NCBI GenBank assembly: GCA_014529385.2
Contig: CM043954.1
Coordinates: forward strand, 99,408,747 to 99,472,746
Direction: 5' to 3'
DNA from: Adiantum capillus-veneris
Taxonomy: Eukaryota; Streptophyta; Polypodiopsida; Polypodiales; Pteridaceae
DNA length: 64,000 bases
This document shows, piece by piece, positions 11,447-23,440 of the stretch (positions are counted from its first letter, which is position 1; every line of letters starts with the position of its first letter). The notes under the pieces were generated by a model, which saw only the letters and a program-made list of their open reading frames with translations, had not been told where the DNA came from and did not search any database. The position numbers and the translations under genes are program-made.

Positions 11447-12400
11447 TTACCCATCATCAGCAAATTTCACTTGCCTTACATTCCAAGAAGACTGGTAGAA
11501 TCCCACCATAGTTGCATCACCTTTTTTAGCATGCACCTGTACTCCTTGTGTCTTCATAGTATTGCCTTCAGCTTGTGGCTGAATAGGCTTTCTAAGTGTT
11601 TGCTTATTTCTCTTGATGATGTCGATAATTTCTTCATGGAATTCATGCTTGGCAATGCCAAGCACCTCCGCCAAAATAAACTCAACCTTGCTATTCAAAA
11701 TACTCTCCTCTAGAACTTTCTTCAAGTCTATAGCAAGCTCAATGTCGGATTGTGGTTTGTAAGTTGCTCCTTTTGGCTTAGCTTTTGTTGGATCCTTTTT
11801 CTTCCTTGGTGTAGATTCCTCCATAGTCACTTTTGGTGAAGGTGCCTCGTGTGTTGGTGGTGCTTGCAAAGGTGCTGCATCATTCCTCCCTCCATTTCTT
11901 GTAGCTCTTTTTGAAGGCCCTTCATCACCATTTTCACAACTACACTTTTCTTCTACAATAGCTTCATGGCTTTGACAGTTTGTAATGTAGGCATGGAAAA
12001 ACATTGAATCCACTGGATCATTCCACCCCATTTCTAGATGTATGCAATAACCTACTTCATGTAGAATCTCTTTTGTAAGCTTTCCATTTTTAGCTAATTG
12101 CATGACATTTGGCTAAAGTCGACCATGATGGTCACTCACCTCTTCATCACTAAGATGCTCAATTTTTACTCCATAAGTAGCTGCCTCACCTAAAGAGGTG
12201 GCATGGTTATGTGCCATATCCTCAACTAAGGTTTGCATTCCCCCCTTTCCAAAGTTAGTTCTCAAGGGTAGACATGTCTCTCTTAAGTGGATTTTACCAT
12301 CCTTAAAAAAGACAAATGTTTTGTCAAAGCATCACTTAAAATATCACAATCCCTTGTTACATGGTCTATACTATCACACCAAATACATATATTAACAAAA
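11447..12400 (-). pseudogene. Gag of Ty3 element A with zinc knuckle
   Basis: A Gag C-terminal part. The minus strand at 12387-12346 encodes CIWCDSIDHVTRDC, a clean C-X2-C-X4-H-X4-C knuckle that binds RNA. A frame change follows, then GKIHLRETCLPLRTNFGKGG (about 12300-12240) and an open frame of 218 codons (12103-11447) rich in Pro/Lys with SPKVTMEESTPRKKKDPTKAK. The upstream side is cut at about 12405, where plus-strand chromovirus sequence begins, so the N-terminal capsid part and 5' LTR are gone. Confidence 0.7.
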
Positions 12401-12404
12401 CCTT

Positions 12405-14392
12405 CTTTGGTCTATTGTCTTTGCATAGAAAGAGGTATGTGTGCAAAATATAGATGCTTCATAAAAAGGTTCTCACAAATCGAGAGACCATTATATGACC
12501 TAACAAAGAAAAACATTAGGTATACATGGTCTACCAAGGAGGAAAATGCTTTTGAAAATTTTAAAGAAAAACTTATCTCTCAACTTATTCTTACACTACT
12601 GGATCTCTCAAAGCCATTTGAGGTCCAATGTGACACTTGTAGTGATTGCCCTGGAGCTCTTTTGCTCCAAGAAGGGCACACCATAGCCCATGAAAGTCTA
12701 AGGCTCAACCCTGTTGAGCAAGCTCTAGGAATATATGAGAAGGAACTCCTTGCAGTTCTACATGCCCTAGACTAGTGGAAGCACTATTTACTGGGGACTC
12801 CTTTCATTCTACAGGATGGATCAGCAAAGCCTTAAGTACTTCATGACGCAGTCCAAGCTCTCAGACAAACAAATGAGGTGGGAAAATTTCCTTTCACAAT
12901 TTTATTTTCATATGGCTCACATTGCTAGCAAGCTTAATCAATTAGCCGATGCCCTCTCAAGACGATTGAGAGTAAATGCGGTTTCCACAGTAGCTCACAA
13001 TGATCTATCTTCTATGATAGATGAGTACGCTATTGATCCCGATTTTAGAGATGTGATTTTAGACCTTGCACTAGGGATGAAAGAGGAACCATTTACTTTA
13101 CAAGATGGTTATCTTCTCTATGGCAATAGACTATATGTTACTAACTCACTATGTGAGAAAGTAATGTATGAATCCCATGCTCCTTCATAGAGGGATTCAG
13201 TCTAACTTAAAAGGGATTGAAACATATTTCTATTGGCCTACCATGAAAGAAAACATACAAGAATATGTTTCTAAATGTGTGGTATGCCAAAAGAAAAAAT
13301 TTGATAGAGGGAAGCAACTTGGATTGCTTCAACATTTTTCAATACCTAATTCACCATGGGAGAGCATATCCATAGATTTTATCTTTGGATTGCCTAAGTC
13401 TATCCATGGGAATACAGGAATATGGACGATAGTAGACAGGTTCAGAAAACAAGCTCATTTTATACTTGTCAAAAAGATTATCAAATCCCATCAAATGGCA
13501 ACCCTTTTCATTCACAAATCTTCAAGTACCATGGCTTGCCAATGTCCATAGTGTCGAATAGAGATCCTAGAATGACCAGTAATTTCTTGAAGGGTCTCTT
13601 TCAGAATCTAGGGACAAGGCTAAACTTCTCTTCGGCCTATCATCCGCAAACAGATGGCCAAAGTGAAATAGCTAACCTAACAATTCTTGATCTACTAAAA
13701 GCCTACGTAACGAAAGTAGATCAAAGGTCCCAATGGTAGAAGTACTTACCCCTAGTGGAGTATGCCTATAATAATAGTATACATACCTCCACGGGAAGGC
13801 ACCTTTTGAGGTAATAGAGGGAATATCCAAAAGTCCCCTGCTATTTAAAGAACACGGGAAGATCTTTGCTGCAGATGAGTATAGTCGAGACCTACAAGAA
13901 TCTTTCCAGAAGATCAAGGATGTTGTCTCTATCTCACAGCAAGGGAAAAAGGCTGCTCTTGATAAGCACAAAAGAGCCCAAGCCTTTAAAGAAAATGATT
14001 AGGTCTTGCTTAAATTTCCCAAGGCTTGATTAAGGCACACAACGGGCAAGAATCCTACGGGACACCAAAAGTACTATGCTAAGCTAGCAAAAAGGTACTA
14101 TGGTCCCTTCCAGATTCTTAGACCAATCAATGAGATGGCCAATGAGCTTAAGTTGCCGAGTCATTGGCTCATCACAATGCTTTTCATGTGATCCTACTAA
14201 AGCCTTACAAAGGAGATCCACCTCTACAACCAACTATTGGAGATCGAGGACCAAGAAGAGGTGTTGCAGCGCGAGTCCATTCTCCGACATGAAGACAAGG
14301 TATTAAGAGAGGGTAAGACTATCCGACGATATCTTATTAAGTTTAAGAACTATCATTATGAAGATGCTAATGGATGCAAGGCATACAATTAA
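12405..14392 (+). pseudogene. Chromovirus pol 3' half: RNase H, integrase, chromodomain
   Basis: Plus-strand Ty3 pol remnant. From the start: IKRFSQIERPLYDLTKK (end of reverse transcriptase), RNase H with FEVQCDTCSDCPGALLLQEG and YEKELLAVLHALD, then LADALSRR. The integrase has an HHCC-type segment ending CVVCQKKKFDRGKQ, a core with SIDFIFGLP, VSNRDPRM, AYHPQTDGQSEIAN, and a C-terminal domain. At the end, RESILRHEDKVLREGKTIRRYLIKFKNYHYED reads as a chromodomain (quoted in part: ILRHEDKVLREG), the mark of chromoviruses. The second catalytic Asp (usual SDRDPRF) is Asn. Stops at 12774 and 13737, frame changes near 13190, 13550 and 13790, and a missing 5' half show it is dead. Confidence 0.85.
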
Positions 14393-14766
14393 AGGATAAC
14401 CTAAACCTTTTCAATGCTTACAATGCTTCCCTAGAGTAAGAAAATGTACAAATGTTTAAAATGAACAAAGTTTTCATCTTATAAGACTCTCTTTTTCTTT
14501 ATTGTTCACAAATGGTAAATAGTATGCATGCTTAGAATCAAGTTTGAGAAGACGACGTCTTCCAAACACCAAGTAGAGCTTGTCACTCTACTATGGAAGA
14601 TTGATAGGACTAATGCGTAGACATTCTTGTGGTAGCTCAGGCTCTCAAGCACCAAATGGATTAGTCATCCATTCTGGAACGATGTCGTAGGGTAAGATAG
14701 GGATCCTCTATCTGCTAGGAAAAGGACTAATGAATAGGCTTATCCCGACTATGATTTCAAGAGAGA
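14393..14766 (+). other. Short region between chromovirus pol and 3' LTR
   Basis: Non-coding. Lies between the chromodomain end and the start of homology with the inverted LTR copy at 39784-40573. A purine-rich AAGAGAGAGG (about 14758-14767) could be the polypurine tract. Confidence 0.4.
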
Positions 14767-16260
14767 GGTAAGGTCATAATAACTAATATATAATTCTCCT
14801 AAATAATTTTCTCGTGTTAAACTAATCCGAGTTAATATGGGAAAGTACCAAGGGAGAAAAAGCTAGAATATTGGCTAAGCTGGCAAACCGGCTACAATAG
14901 GGATCCAAAGGGAGTAGCATTAGCAAAAGATAAATGTGCAACAATGGGATTCAAAGACCTTAAGGTTCAGCCCATTAAGACTTCCAAAATGCCGAGGTTC
15001 CAAAATTCAAAGGTTGTGTCCAATGGTCCAACCCTAGGTAAAATTGTATGCTTGTGGGAAGACTCAAAAGTCTTCCCAAATCCCCATCTTGATGGGGGCA
15101 AGCCCTTTTAGTAGGGGATGAGAGAGAAACACACACACACTCATAGGATCCCATTACACAAAGGGAATAAGGGACACATGTCAGCTCCCTAGCCCAGTTG
15201 CCCCCAAGGTGCATTCAAATCCTATTGGATGGCCATAGACGTGGCCCAATGAGAATTAGGCTAGCATACATTTAGTTTAATTCATTTTAAAACACCTGAT
15301 AAAATAACAAATAGGAAGTAAGCTCTCTAGAAGACTATTGGAAAGTCTCCCAAGGGGTCCAATGAGCATTCAAAAGCCCAATGGCTTGCCTGATTCCTAT
15401 TGGCCAGAAGACAAAGGGATCCAATGAGAGTTTAATTTCATTAATTAAATACCTAAAGCTCTCACAAAAGGGGAAAGGGGGACACATGTCAAAATGCTAT
15501 CACTTATGCTTCTCAATTATCATTGGCTAAGCTTTGCAAGGTCCAATGGGGTGCTAGCATGAGTACAATCCAAGAGGGGTCCACCAAGAGAGAGAGGGGG
15601 CTGATTTTGGCAAGGCATTATCACACACACACTCAAGCAATCTCATGTGTGAAGCAAAGAAGAATCTCTCTCATTCTCAAGCTTTGATGGAAAGCTCATC
15701 ATCTACTCCAAGCTTGTGAGAAGGGAGGCCTACACCAACAATTCTTGGCTTTGTGATGCAAATCCAACCAATAGCCAAGCTCTAATGCATGCACATATCC
15801 TCTCCCATGCTAATTATTAAGCTATGCTAAGATTTTATGAGTGATCATGTGAGGAGATACAATTATTTCTTGTAAGAATACTTCTTCTTCCTCTCAATAT
15901 ACTCTCATACCCCACAAGCTCTCACCATCTTCGAAGGTGCATGAGGTCTTACATCTGAGACTGTGAGGGAATTAATGTTGTTTTAAAGTGTTTTCTTAGT
16001 GCCTGAAGCTTCCATCTTCATTGCACTAGCTATTTATTGAAGGAACACAAAGAGTTGTATTGTAAAATGTCTCCCTTGATGGGGGAAACCTATAACACAA
16101 AGCCTTTTGGAGGGGGGACCGGCTCCATTAAAATCCGGTGCTCAACTGTTGTTAGTAGCTTAATTTCTCTCATTGTTCATGCCTATCTAACTAGGTGTTA
16201 CGGCTTTTGTTGCTCTCTCCATCCAAGCACTCTTACTATGCTTATTAGGAATCTATTCTA
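14767..16260 (+). repeat. 3' LTR of the chromovirus (approximate ends)
   Basis: Directly follows the chromodomain. The first 750 bp or so (to 15520) are homologous, inverted, to 40573-39784. Shared blocks are GTCATAATAACTAATAT, GGTTGTGTCCAATGGTCC/GGACCATTGGACACAACC, AACTGGGC, and CTATTGGATGGCC/GGCTATCCAATAG. It contains short (AC) and (AG) runs near 15130 and 15610. The outer end is uncertain; I place it before the gag scrap at 16320. Confidence 0.6.
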
Positions 16261-16319
16261 ATGAAATTCTCACTATGTTTATGCTATTTTACGCTACACA
16301 CAAGTTACTAGATCATTAA

Positions 16320-16626
16320 ATGTTTACAAGTTTCAAGAAAATTTGGAGCTTCTTCCTGAAGATAAATATGTTGATCAAGGACATAAGACCGACTACAATC
16401 AAGTTGAAGGTGATTCTCACTGCTTGCCAAATAACAAAAAAGAAGGGACAAGATGGTAGTAAACACTACAAGTCCTTCCAACTCAAGTTCTGGAAAAATG
16501 GTAAATCCTATGTTTATAGTTCGTAAGTTTGATGAGTCTATGTTAGATGAGCTTGTGAAGGGAATGCGTCAGTTGAAGGTGAAGCTTGCAAAGCTTGAAG
16601 AAAAAGGCCAACAACAAGCTTCTTAG
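16320..16626 (+). pseudogene. Gag linker scrap of a Ty3 element
   Basis: A 57-aa open frame at 16453-16626 (MVVNTTSPSNSSSGKMV..., then KFDESMLDELVKGMRQLKVK and LAKLEEKGQQQAS) looks like the coiled-coil linker that precedes the zinc knuckle in plant Ty3 Gag proteins. Upstream (16320-16450) a different frame gives FQENLELLPEDKYVDQ. No knuckle follows; minus-strand element C sequence begins at about 16622. Confidence 0.45.
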
Positions 16627-17300
16627 TTCATGAAGATTCCTTGGATTAGGCCATCATTTTATTACCTCTAGCTTTGATGGATCCATTTGGATGCCATCTT
16701 GAGAGATAATGTGACCTAAATATTGAATCTCTTGTAAGAAAACTCACTTTTCTTTCGGTTGATATAAAGTTTATTCTGTTGTAAGACTTGAAATAGTACC
16801 TGGAGGTGTTTCTTGTGTTCGTCTAATGAATTAGAGTATATGATAATATCATCAAAGAACACTCTAGTAAAGGTTCGGTGAGGCCTAGATAGCTTCTTCA
16901 TCAAGCGGTTGAATGTGGCTGGTGCATTAGTCAAGCCAAAAGGCATGACAATCTATTCATAAATACCAAACGTAGTGCGAAATGCGGTTTTTACAATGTC
17001 TTGATCAACTATCCTTATTTGATGGTAGCCACTTTTTAGGTCAATCCTACTAAAATAGGTCAACCCTTGTAGCTTATCAAATAGGTCTTCTACCCGTGGA
17101 ACGGGGAACCCATTTTTGATAGTGATCCTATTTAGTGCTCTATAGTTGAAACACATACGATATGTGTCATCTTTGTTTTGCACTAATAACAAGGGTGAAC
17201 AAAATGGAGATAAGCTAGTCCTAACTATGCCCTTCTCAACTAACTCATGCACTTGCCGCATAATCTCCTCTTGTTGAGCTTGAGAGACTCTATAAGGAGT
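16619..17300 (-). pseudogene. Reverse transcriptase of Ty3 element C
   Basis: Minus strand, textbook Ty3 reverse transcriptase blocks: QVHELVEKGIVRTSLSPFCSP, YRMCFNYRALNRITIKNGFP, LQGLTYFSRIDLKSGYHQIR with catalytic Asp, TAFRTTFGIYE, MPFGLTNAPATFNRLM, VFFDDIIIYS (YXDD position), then in another frame IQYLGHIISQDGIQMDPSK, ending near 16619. One in-frame stop (TAG, about 16950) splits TFGIYE from MPFGLT, and a frameshift lies near 16715. RNase H and integrase are absent, so the element is truncated at its 3' end by the 16622 junction. Confidence 0.85.
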
Positions 17301-17527
17301 TTATTAGGTGGTGAACTTCCTGGAAGAATTTCAACTGCATGGTCATCATTGCCTCATTTAGGAGGAGGTAGTTCACAAGGAATGTCATCAATAAAAACAT
17401 TTTGAAATCCCTTTAGAAAATTGGATAACTCTAATTCCTTGTGATTTTTATATTTTCCTTTGCTAAAGCATTAGGTTCATTTTGAGAATATCTAACAAAA
17501 ATCATGTACATGAATAGAGCTCTTTAT

Positions 17528-17880
17528 TTACTTATTGAAAGCTTGCATATGTACAATGGGTATGGTGTTACCCAACTCCTTAGCATCTATGTACATATCT
17601 TTTCTCCTAAATCTAAAGTAGATTTTCCTTTCAGGGAATTTAACATTGGCAGTTATGCAATCAAACCATGGTGCCCCCAGGATTACATCCTCGTGCTTGA
17701 GAGGAGAGATAAAGAACTCCTCTTTGTCCACATAGATTTGGACATGGAGCCTAAATTCCCAATTAAGGGAGTGACTAAATCTTCTTGCCCCTTGAAAGCA
17801 CCATCAGCGGGTAGGACATCTCCCATCTCATAGGGTTGGATGCCTAGCTTGGTGGCCAACTCTTGTGAGTAGAACTAGGG
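17528..17880 (-). pseudogene. Retropepsin C-terminal part of element C
   Basis: A 67-codon frame with MDKEEFFISPLKHEDVILGAPWFDCITANVKF (seen in parts) followed by ERKIYFRFRRKDMYI. The DVILGAPWF block is the C-terminal ILG motif of plant Ty3 proteases. The active-site region upstream (17731-17880) is degraded. It lies between gag (17900 onward) and reverse transcriptase, as expected. Confidence 0.6.
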
Positions 17881-17899
17881 TCAAAGAGAATAAAAGCAT

Positions 17900-19239
17900 C
17901 ATGTTCTCTTACCTTTCCCTATGCATGGCATAGAGGAGATCCTTTGTGATGAGCTTCCTCTTCTTGGATTTCGGCCAAGATATCTCTAGGAGGCTCATTT
18001 TGTGTATTCTTGTGGGGGCAAGCACGATAAGTATGCCCCTACTCCCCGCACTTGAAACAACGGTTATCTTTACGATAACACTCAAGCTCTTCAAGAGAGA
18101 GTTTATTTTTTCCTTTATGAACTCACTTCTCCTTAGCTTTGCTGTTGTTCTCCATGGGCTTAAAATTTTTCTTAGCCCCTTGTTGGAAATGGATTCATGA
18201 AGCCACCATAGTATGGTGTATGATTGCAAATATGGTGTGTGGTCTTTGATAGTTGACATACTCCGTCATATCTTCAGTTAGACCCAAAATTGTTTTTTTT
18301 GCTCTCCAAGATCCATCTTTTTGAAGACAATGTTTTTGAGATGTAAGTCCCAAAACTTGTCTACATATTTGTGGATAGATTCGTAGAGAGAGAGCTTTAA
18401 GCTTTTCCATTCAGTGAGTACTTTGTCTTTGGCATCGGTAGCCAAAAACTGCTTCATAATGGAATCTCTTAAAGCTTTCCATGTTTGTGGAGCTTCACTG
18501 TTTTCCTTTAGGCTAGACCACCATTTCCTGGCGGAATTTTGAAAATGCATAGCTACATGACACAGCTTTGATGGCTCCGTGAAGCCCTCATCTCCAAACG
18601 CCACATCAAATTGTTGAATGAAGACCAAGACTTTGTTCATAGCACCAAAGGTGCCATCGTAGGTAAGAAAAGAGATGTTCTTTCCTCCCTCTTTCAACTT
18701 CTTGAGCTTGGACAACCTTTTCCACGCAGCATAGGATTTACTATGGCCTCTTCTTTTTTATGGTTTGAAAGTTTCACCATCACTTTCTTCAGAAGATGAA
18801 GAATTTGAGGAAGATGGAGAAGAGGGTGCCCTCTTTCTCACTTTTTTCTTGCCTTGTTCCTCCTTGTCTGCACCATCACTTTCTTCATAAGAGGAAGAGG
18901 CTGAAGAAGATGGAGAAGAGGGTGACATCTTTCTCGCCTTTTTCTTCTCTTCTTTTTTGTCATCCCTCTTTGAATTATGGTGTGAGGAAGTGTGCGATGG
19001 TATTATCCATTTAGGAGGTGATGGAGAGCGTTTTGCTCGCCGTCTTCGTGGAGCCATCTCCGTCAAAGTGGCAGGAGACTCACTTCTTTCTCGTTATTTT
19101 GGTGGGGGGTCTTGAGTTCTCCTTTTGGAAGGAGATGCGTTGTCAAATAGTAAATTTTTGAGCCCTTCGTACTGATCCTCTTCTTCTTCCCAAATCAAAG
19201 AGAGGCCTCTTTTGGAAGTCTCACAAGGAGGCTTCCTAC
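17900..19239 (-). pseudogene. Gag of Ty3 element C
   Basis: Gag precursor remnant. N-terminal low-complexity region (19066-18758): APRRRRAKRSPSPPKW and two Ser/Glu runs. Capsid-type region (18715-18278): FIQQFDVAFGDEGFTEPSK, VAMHFQNSARKWWSSLKE, WKALRDSIMKQFL. A zinc knuckle near 18055-18015 reads CFKCGE-stop-GHTYRAC, with a TAG inside the knuckle. The N-terminus runs up to 19239, where the 3' LTR of element D begins, so D inserted into this gag gene. The 5' flank of D that should carry the rest is not preserved. Confidence 0.75.
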
Positions 19240-19393
19240 TGACGGTAGCAAAGCGAACCCCGAACCCCGATGGCCTCTAGAACGTCGGGGGCTGAATGGC
19301 GCGCCTCGAGCCTGACAGTAAAGCGAACAAGGGGCACCACCTAGCTTTGAGCCACTAAGACACAAACCACGATGATATGGACACCACAAACTT

Positions 19394-19425
<32 letters not shown>

Positions 19426-19441
19426 AGAGAGAGAGAGAGAT
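19394..19441 (+). repeat. (CA)n(GA)n microsatellite
   Basis: (AC)13 followed by AAC and (AG)8. At the matching place in the 5' LTR (32622-32710) there is instead one pure (GA)44 run. Confidence 0.95.
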
Positions 19442-19764
19442 TTTCAAATGATGAAAACCCTCGGGGGTGTTAGGGAGAATTATTTCTGCAGTATTTACAA
19501 ATGGCACGCCGTGGTGGTAGAGAGGTAGGGAGAGGAGGTGGTGCAAACTACTTGGTACGTTCTCTAAGATGACTCAATGATTGTGAAGCTTGCTACCAAG
19601 AGCATGTATACGTTTGTGCATCAACCATTGGATTCGAGAGATGGACGTGGTTCCCTTCGCATGGTGCAATTCCCAAGGCAAACCCAACACACAAGCCCCC
19701 TCCCCGTGATGGTGATAGTGTCAACTCTTCCCACTACACTCTACCAAGTGCTGAATTCTCATGG

Positions 19765-19768
<4 letters not shown>

Positions 19769-19798
<30 letters not shown>
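19769..19798 (+). repeat. C30 homopolymer
   Basis: Thirty consecutive C. The matching site in the 5' LTR (about 33040-33050) has only CCCCCTCCCCCC. Confidence 0.95.
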
Positions 19799-19799
<1 letters not shown>

Positions 19800-20316
19800 A
19801 TAGTGACCTCTCAGTGCCAATTTATAGGTGTTGGCTGCTTGGATTATGGTAATCCCGGTGTGATTAGGATAAGCTTAATTGGGGAGACAAAGAAAGTGGT
19901 GGGCCCGGTGTGGTTGACACTTGCTTTGTTTTGGGAGGTTATTAAAAGATGAGAATCTCTAGGTGGGCCTTTGTGACAATCACCTAGAGAGAGGATATTT
20001 ACAAAAAAATGAGAATTTTACAATGGCTTGGGTGAAAACTGAAGACATGATGAAAATAACCTATAAATTACTGGAATTGGCGTCGTGGTTGCGTGTTGTC
20101 GGCAAAAGGTGTGTTCCCGGTGCGTCGGTGTCGAGCGTACTTCTTTTCGGGGTTGGCCGGGGGCATGCCTTCGGCACATTTCTCCTTTTTGTTGTTGACG
20201 GCACGTGCTTTGGGTCCTGCTGCTTTTTCCTTGTCGTCGTAGTCGTGGAATCCTTCGCTTTTCTTTGTATTTGTAGTGCGTATATGCGTGCGTGTGTACG
20301 TATGTGTATGTGGGTG

Positions 20317-20318
20317 GA

Positions 20319-20410
<92 letters not shown>

Positions 20411-20436
20411 TATGTATGTATGTATGTATGTATATG
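20317..20436 (+). repeat. (TG)n(TA)n(TATG)n microsatellite
   Basis: (TG)7, then about 36 TA units to 20404, then a short TATG series. The 5' LTR copy has only GTATATATATATGTATATGG at this place. Confidence 0.95.
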
Positions 20437-20651
20437 GGTGCGTATGCGTGAGTGCATGTGTGTGTATTTGTATGTGTGCGCAAGCGTGCAGTGGGAACGG
20501 GGGCTTATGTACATAATGTATATATTATATATATGTTTTTTATCTCTTTTTTTCTCTGTGTTTGGCGGCCAACGGGTAGCTATGCGTGCTTGGGGGTGGG
20601 GGGGATGATGTGTGTGTGTGTATGCATGGGGTGTGTGTGTGTGTGGTGTGT

Positions 20652-20652
<1 letters not shown>

Positions 20653-20742
<90 letters not shown>
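20653..20742 (+). repeat. (GA)n microsatellite
   Basis: About 44 GA units, with flanking TG-rich repeats. Confidence 0.95.
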
Positions 20743-20745
<3 letters not shown>

Positions 20746-21192
20746 GCTCTGCGTTGCACCTTCGGGCTGAGAGGGAGAGAGAGAGAGATGGCGGGCGGGC
20801 TGCTACCGAAACAGAGCGCAAGAGAGGGGGAGGGGATTGGGGGTGTGTGTGTGAGTGGAGTTGATGAGGGTGTGAGAGGGTGAGGGTGTGTGGTGTGGGA
20901 GAGCATGGGCCTCGGCTCCTTGCGCTGCGCCTTCGGGCTGAGAAGAACGAGAGAGAGAGAGAGAAATGGATTGGGGTGGGGTGGATGGGAGAGAGAGGGG
21001 GAATCCATAGGGCGGGTGCCCACCTTGGGGGGGGTAATGAGAGGGGGGGGGGGGGGAAGAGTGTGAGAGAGGGAGAGGGTGAGGATAAGAATACGGGAGA
21101 GCAAGGGGTTCACATGCGGCTCGGAGGGAGCGCGAGAGGGAAAACGAGAGAGAGGTCGGGGTGAGTGCTCGAGGCTTCCGCCTGGCCGAGGG

Positions 21193-21205
21193 TGGGGGGG
21201 GGGGG

Positions 21206-21302
<97 letters not shown>

Positions 21303-21303
21303 G
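21193..21303 (+). repeat. G15-(GA)n-G12 microsatellite
   Basis: A G run, about 41 GA units, and a second G run. Lies near the start of the 3' LTR of element D. Confidence 0.95.
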
Positions 21304-21650
21304 ATATTAGAGAGAGGTATGTAGGGAAAATTAGAGAGAGAGATAGAGGGGGGGAATATTTCATTCAATGCCCGTCGGGGGGGGAAGAGAGAAGGGGTAT
21401 CTAAAATCGAGGGCGGCCGGCTAGGCTGGGGTATAGACAAGCGGGGGCCTGAGGTGATAAGGCCGGCCAATCGAAAGGGGGGGGGGGGGTGCCATGCCCG
21501 TAGAGGTGTCGTGGGGTTTACCAGGCGGTGCCGAGCCTTCCAACAGTGTTGCGAAGGCTCCAGCAGAGGAAAAATGAGTTTTTTTTCTTTTTTTTCCTTT
21601 GATTTTAAAAAATCAGCCATCATTAGCCCTCTCCCTTTGGCTAGAGGCAT

Positions 21651-22270
21651 TCATGCTTCTAGCCCTTCTTCTGCTTCTTCAGCTGTGGAGTTAGAGGGTT
21701 CTCCCTCTTCTGGAATGTCTAGCATGAATTCTATATCAAACCTAAGAAAATACCTTTTCAGTCTCCATTCATTGACCCTAGTCTTGTGAATTCTCCCATC
21801 TGCTTCCATCAACTTATAGCTGCCGTTTTCATAGCGTTTCTTGATGAGATGAATGGCCCTTCCATCTGCATTGAAATTTTTTGTCCTTTCTGGTGTCAAA
21901 TTTGTTGTCGTATCTCAGCACTAGCATACCTTTTTCCAGTCCCTTTTCTTTAAGCCCTTGATTGAAAGTGAGACGTTCTGACTGCGCTGCGTAGTGATTG
22001 ATTGCTTCTTCCCTATCTAGTTGGAGTCTCTTCAGATCCAAGATGTGGTTTCGGAGATTTACAATCGGACGATGTATTTGGCTAGCCAAAAGTCGTAAGC
22101 TGGCTATCTGTACCTCAATGGGTAGAATTGCCTCCTTCCCATAAACTAGATGGAAAGGGATGAAACCTAGTGATGTTCGGAACGTTGTTCTGTAGGCCCA
22201 AAGAGATGCCATGAGATGTTTATCCCAGTCCCCTGTGTGATTGTTCACCTGCTTTGTGAATGATTTTTCA
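21651..22270 (-). pseudogene. Integrase C-terminal part of element D
   Basis: Two frames. 22248-21829 begins with NHTGDWDKHLMASLWAYRTT, FRTSLGFIPFHLVYGKEAIL and PIEVQIASLRL, the typical end of a plant Ty3 integrase core and its C-terminal segment. A frameshift near 21880 moves the reading to 21899-21651 (GRAIHLIKKRYENGSYKLME, then HKTRVNEWRLKRYF), ending at a stop just before the polypurine tract. It follows directly from the 22268-23440 frame after a stop at 22268. Confidence 0.8.
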
Positions 22271-23440
22271 AATCATTCCATTTACCTTCTCTACCCGACC
22301 ATTGCATTGTGGATAGTATGGTGTGGAATGCCGGCGTGTGATGCCTAACATCTTCATCAGTTCTCCCACCAAATCACCTCTGAACCCTGGTCCTCTATCT
22401 GATATCATCTCAAGAGAAGTGCCAAAGAGGCAAACGATATGCTCAAAAATGAACTTTGCTACCTCTTGGGCTGTAATGCGGGTGGTGGCTGTTGTTTCTT
22501 CCCATCGAGTCATGTAGTCTACACCCACTATGATGTACAATTTACTTGATTGGGCCCTTGGTAAAGGACCGATTGCATCTATTCCCCATTTCTCAAATGG
22601 ACCATAGGAGATGATAGGAGTTTGTGGCTCGTAGATTAAGGTGAGATCACTGGACACTTGACAGGCCTTACATGTTTTACACCAATGGTGTACATCCCTG
22701 TTCAAGCTAGGCCAAGAGTATCCCGCTTGTAGAATCTTCCTACTGATGATGTCTAGAGCAAAATGGCTGCCGCAGACGCCATCATGGCAACTTGAAATTA
22801 CCTTTGTGATCTCACTGGAGGTTGGCACCCGCCTGAGAATTTGATCCTTGCCCTTACAATACAAATGGTCGTTTACAAGGTGGTACCTAGTAGCCTTCCT
22901 TACCAGCCACTGTTTTTGGCCTTTGGTGTATCCTTCCGGACATTCTCGTGCATCTAGAAAGCTGTTGACATTAGGCATAGCATCGCTACCTTGAAAGAGG
23001 GGTAGCTTCAGTTTGATTGCTCCTACGGAAACCTCTTGTATTCTTTCTTTGGCTAGAGCATCTGCCTCCTGATTTTCTGCTCTCGGGACATGAAATAGTT
23101 TCACTGCTTCAAACTTCTTTAGAATGTCCTTAACTTGGCGGAGTTGACCAAGTAAAACCTGATTCTTACAATCCCAAGTGCCATTTATCTGCCTTATCAA
23201 AAGCAAAGCATCGCCAAACACATTTAGGTGCTGAATTCCTTGTGAAATACATTGTTCCAACCCAAAAATTAGGGCTGCATATTCTGCTTCATTGTTGGAG
23301 TGGGAGTGTAATAACTGCCTGATGGAGAATATTCTTTCTTGCTGTTCATTGAAAATGACTATGCCTACTGCTGTTGTAGACTGATCCATTGTTCTCTTGT
23401 ATGCTCCGTCAAAGAAAAGAGAGTGAGCTCTCTCTAGCCT
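22268..23440 (-). pseudogene. Second RNase H and integrase of element D
   Basis: A long open frame (373 codons from its first Met; it reads back to about 23440). At the start LFFDGAYKRTMDQST, then NNEAEYAALIFGLEQC and ADALAKER are the motifs of the archaeal-type RNase H that Tat elements carry in addition to the normal one. Integrase follows: HDGVCGSHF...WCKTCKACQ (zinc-binding), WGIDAIGPLP, ISDRGPGFRG and TPYYPQCNGRVEKVN, which supply the D, D and E catalytic residues. All key acidic residues are intact, although the frame is broken on both sides. Confidence 0.9.

Larger units (their letters stand above)
19240..21618 (-). repeat. 3' LTR of element D (upper end approximate)
   Basis: On the minus strand the LTR ends CCGTCA at 19240. 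It matches 32460-33540 over 19240-20441 (CAAAGCGAACCCCGAACCCC, CCACGATGATATGGACACC, GATGGTGATAGTGTCAA). The upper end is placed after a polypurine tract, CAAAGGGAGAGGGC, near 21630. It is packed with microsatellites listed separately. A long apparent ORF across it (20580-21650) is only translated repeat. Confidence 0.7.

Noticed and set aside
19963..20655. Several overlapping ORFs with Tyr-Ile or Val-Cys runs
   Set aside because: Translations of (TA)n and (TG)n microsatellites.
20580..21650. 356-codon ORF rich in Ser, Leu and Pro on the minus strand
   Set aside because: It is translated GA/CT repeat and G runs inside an LTR; all frames across it stay open for the same reason.
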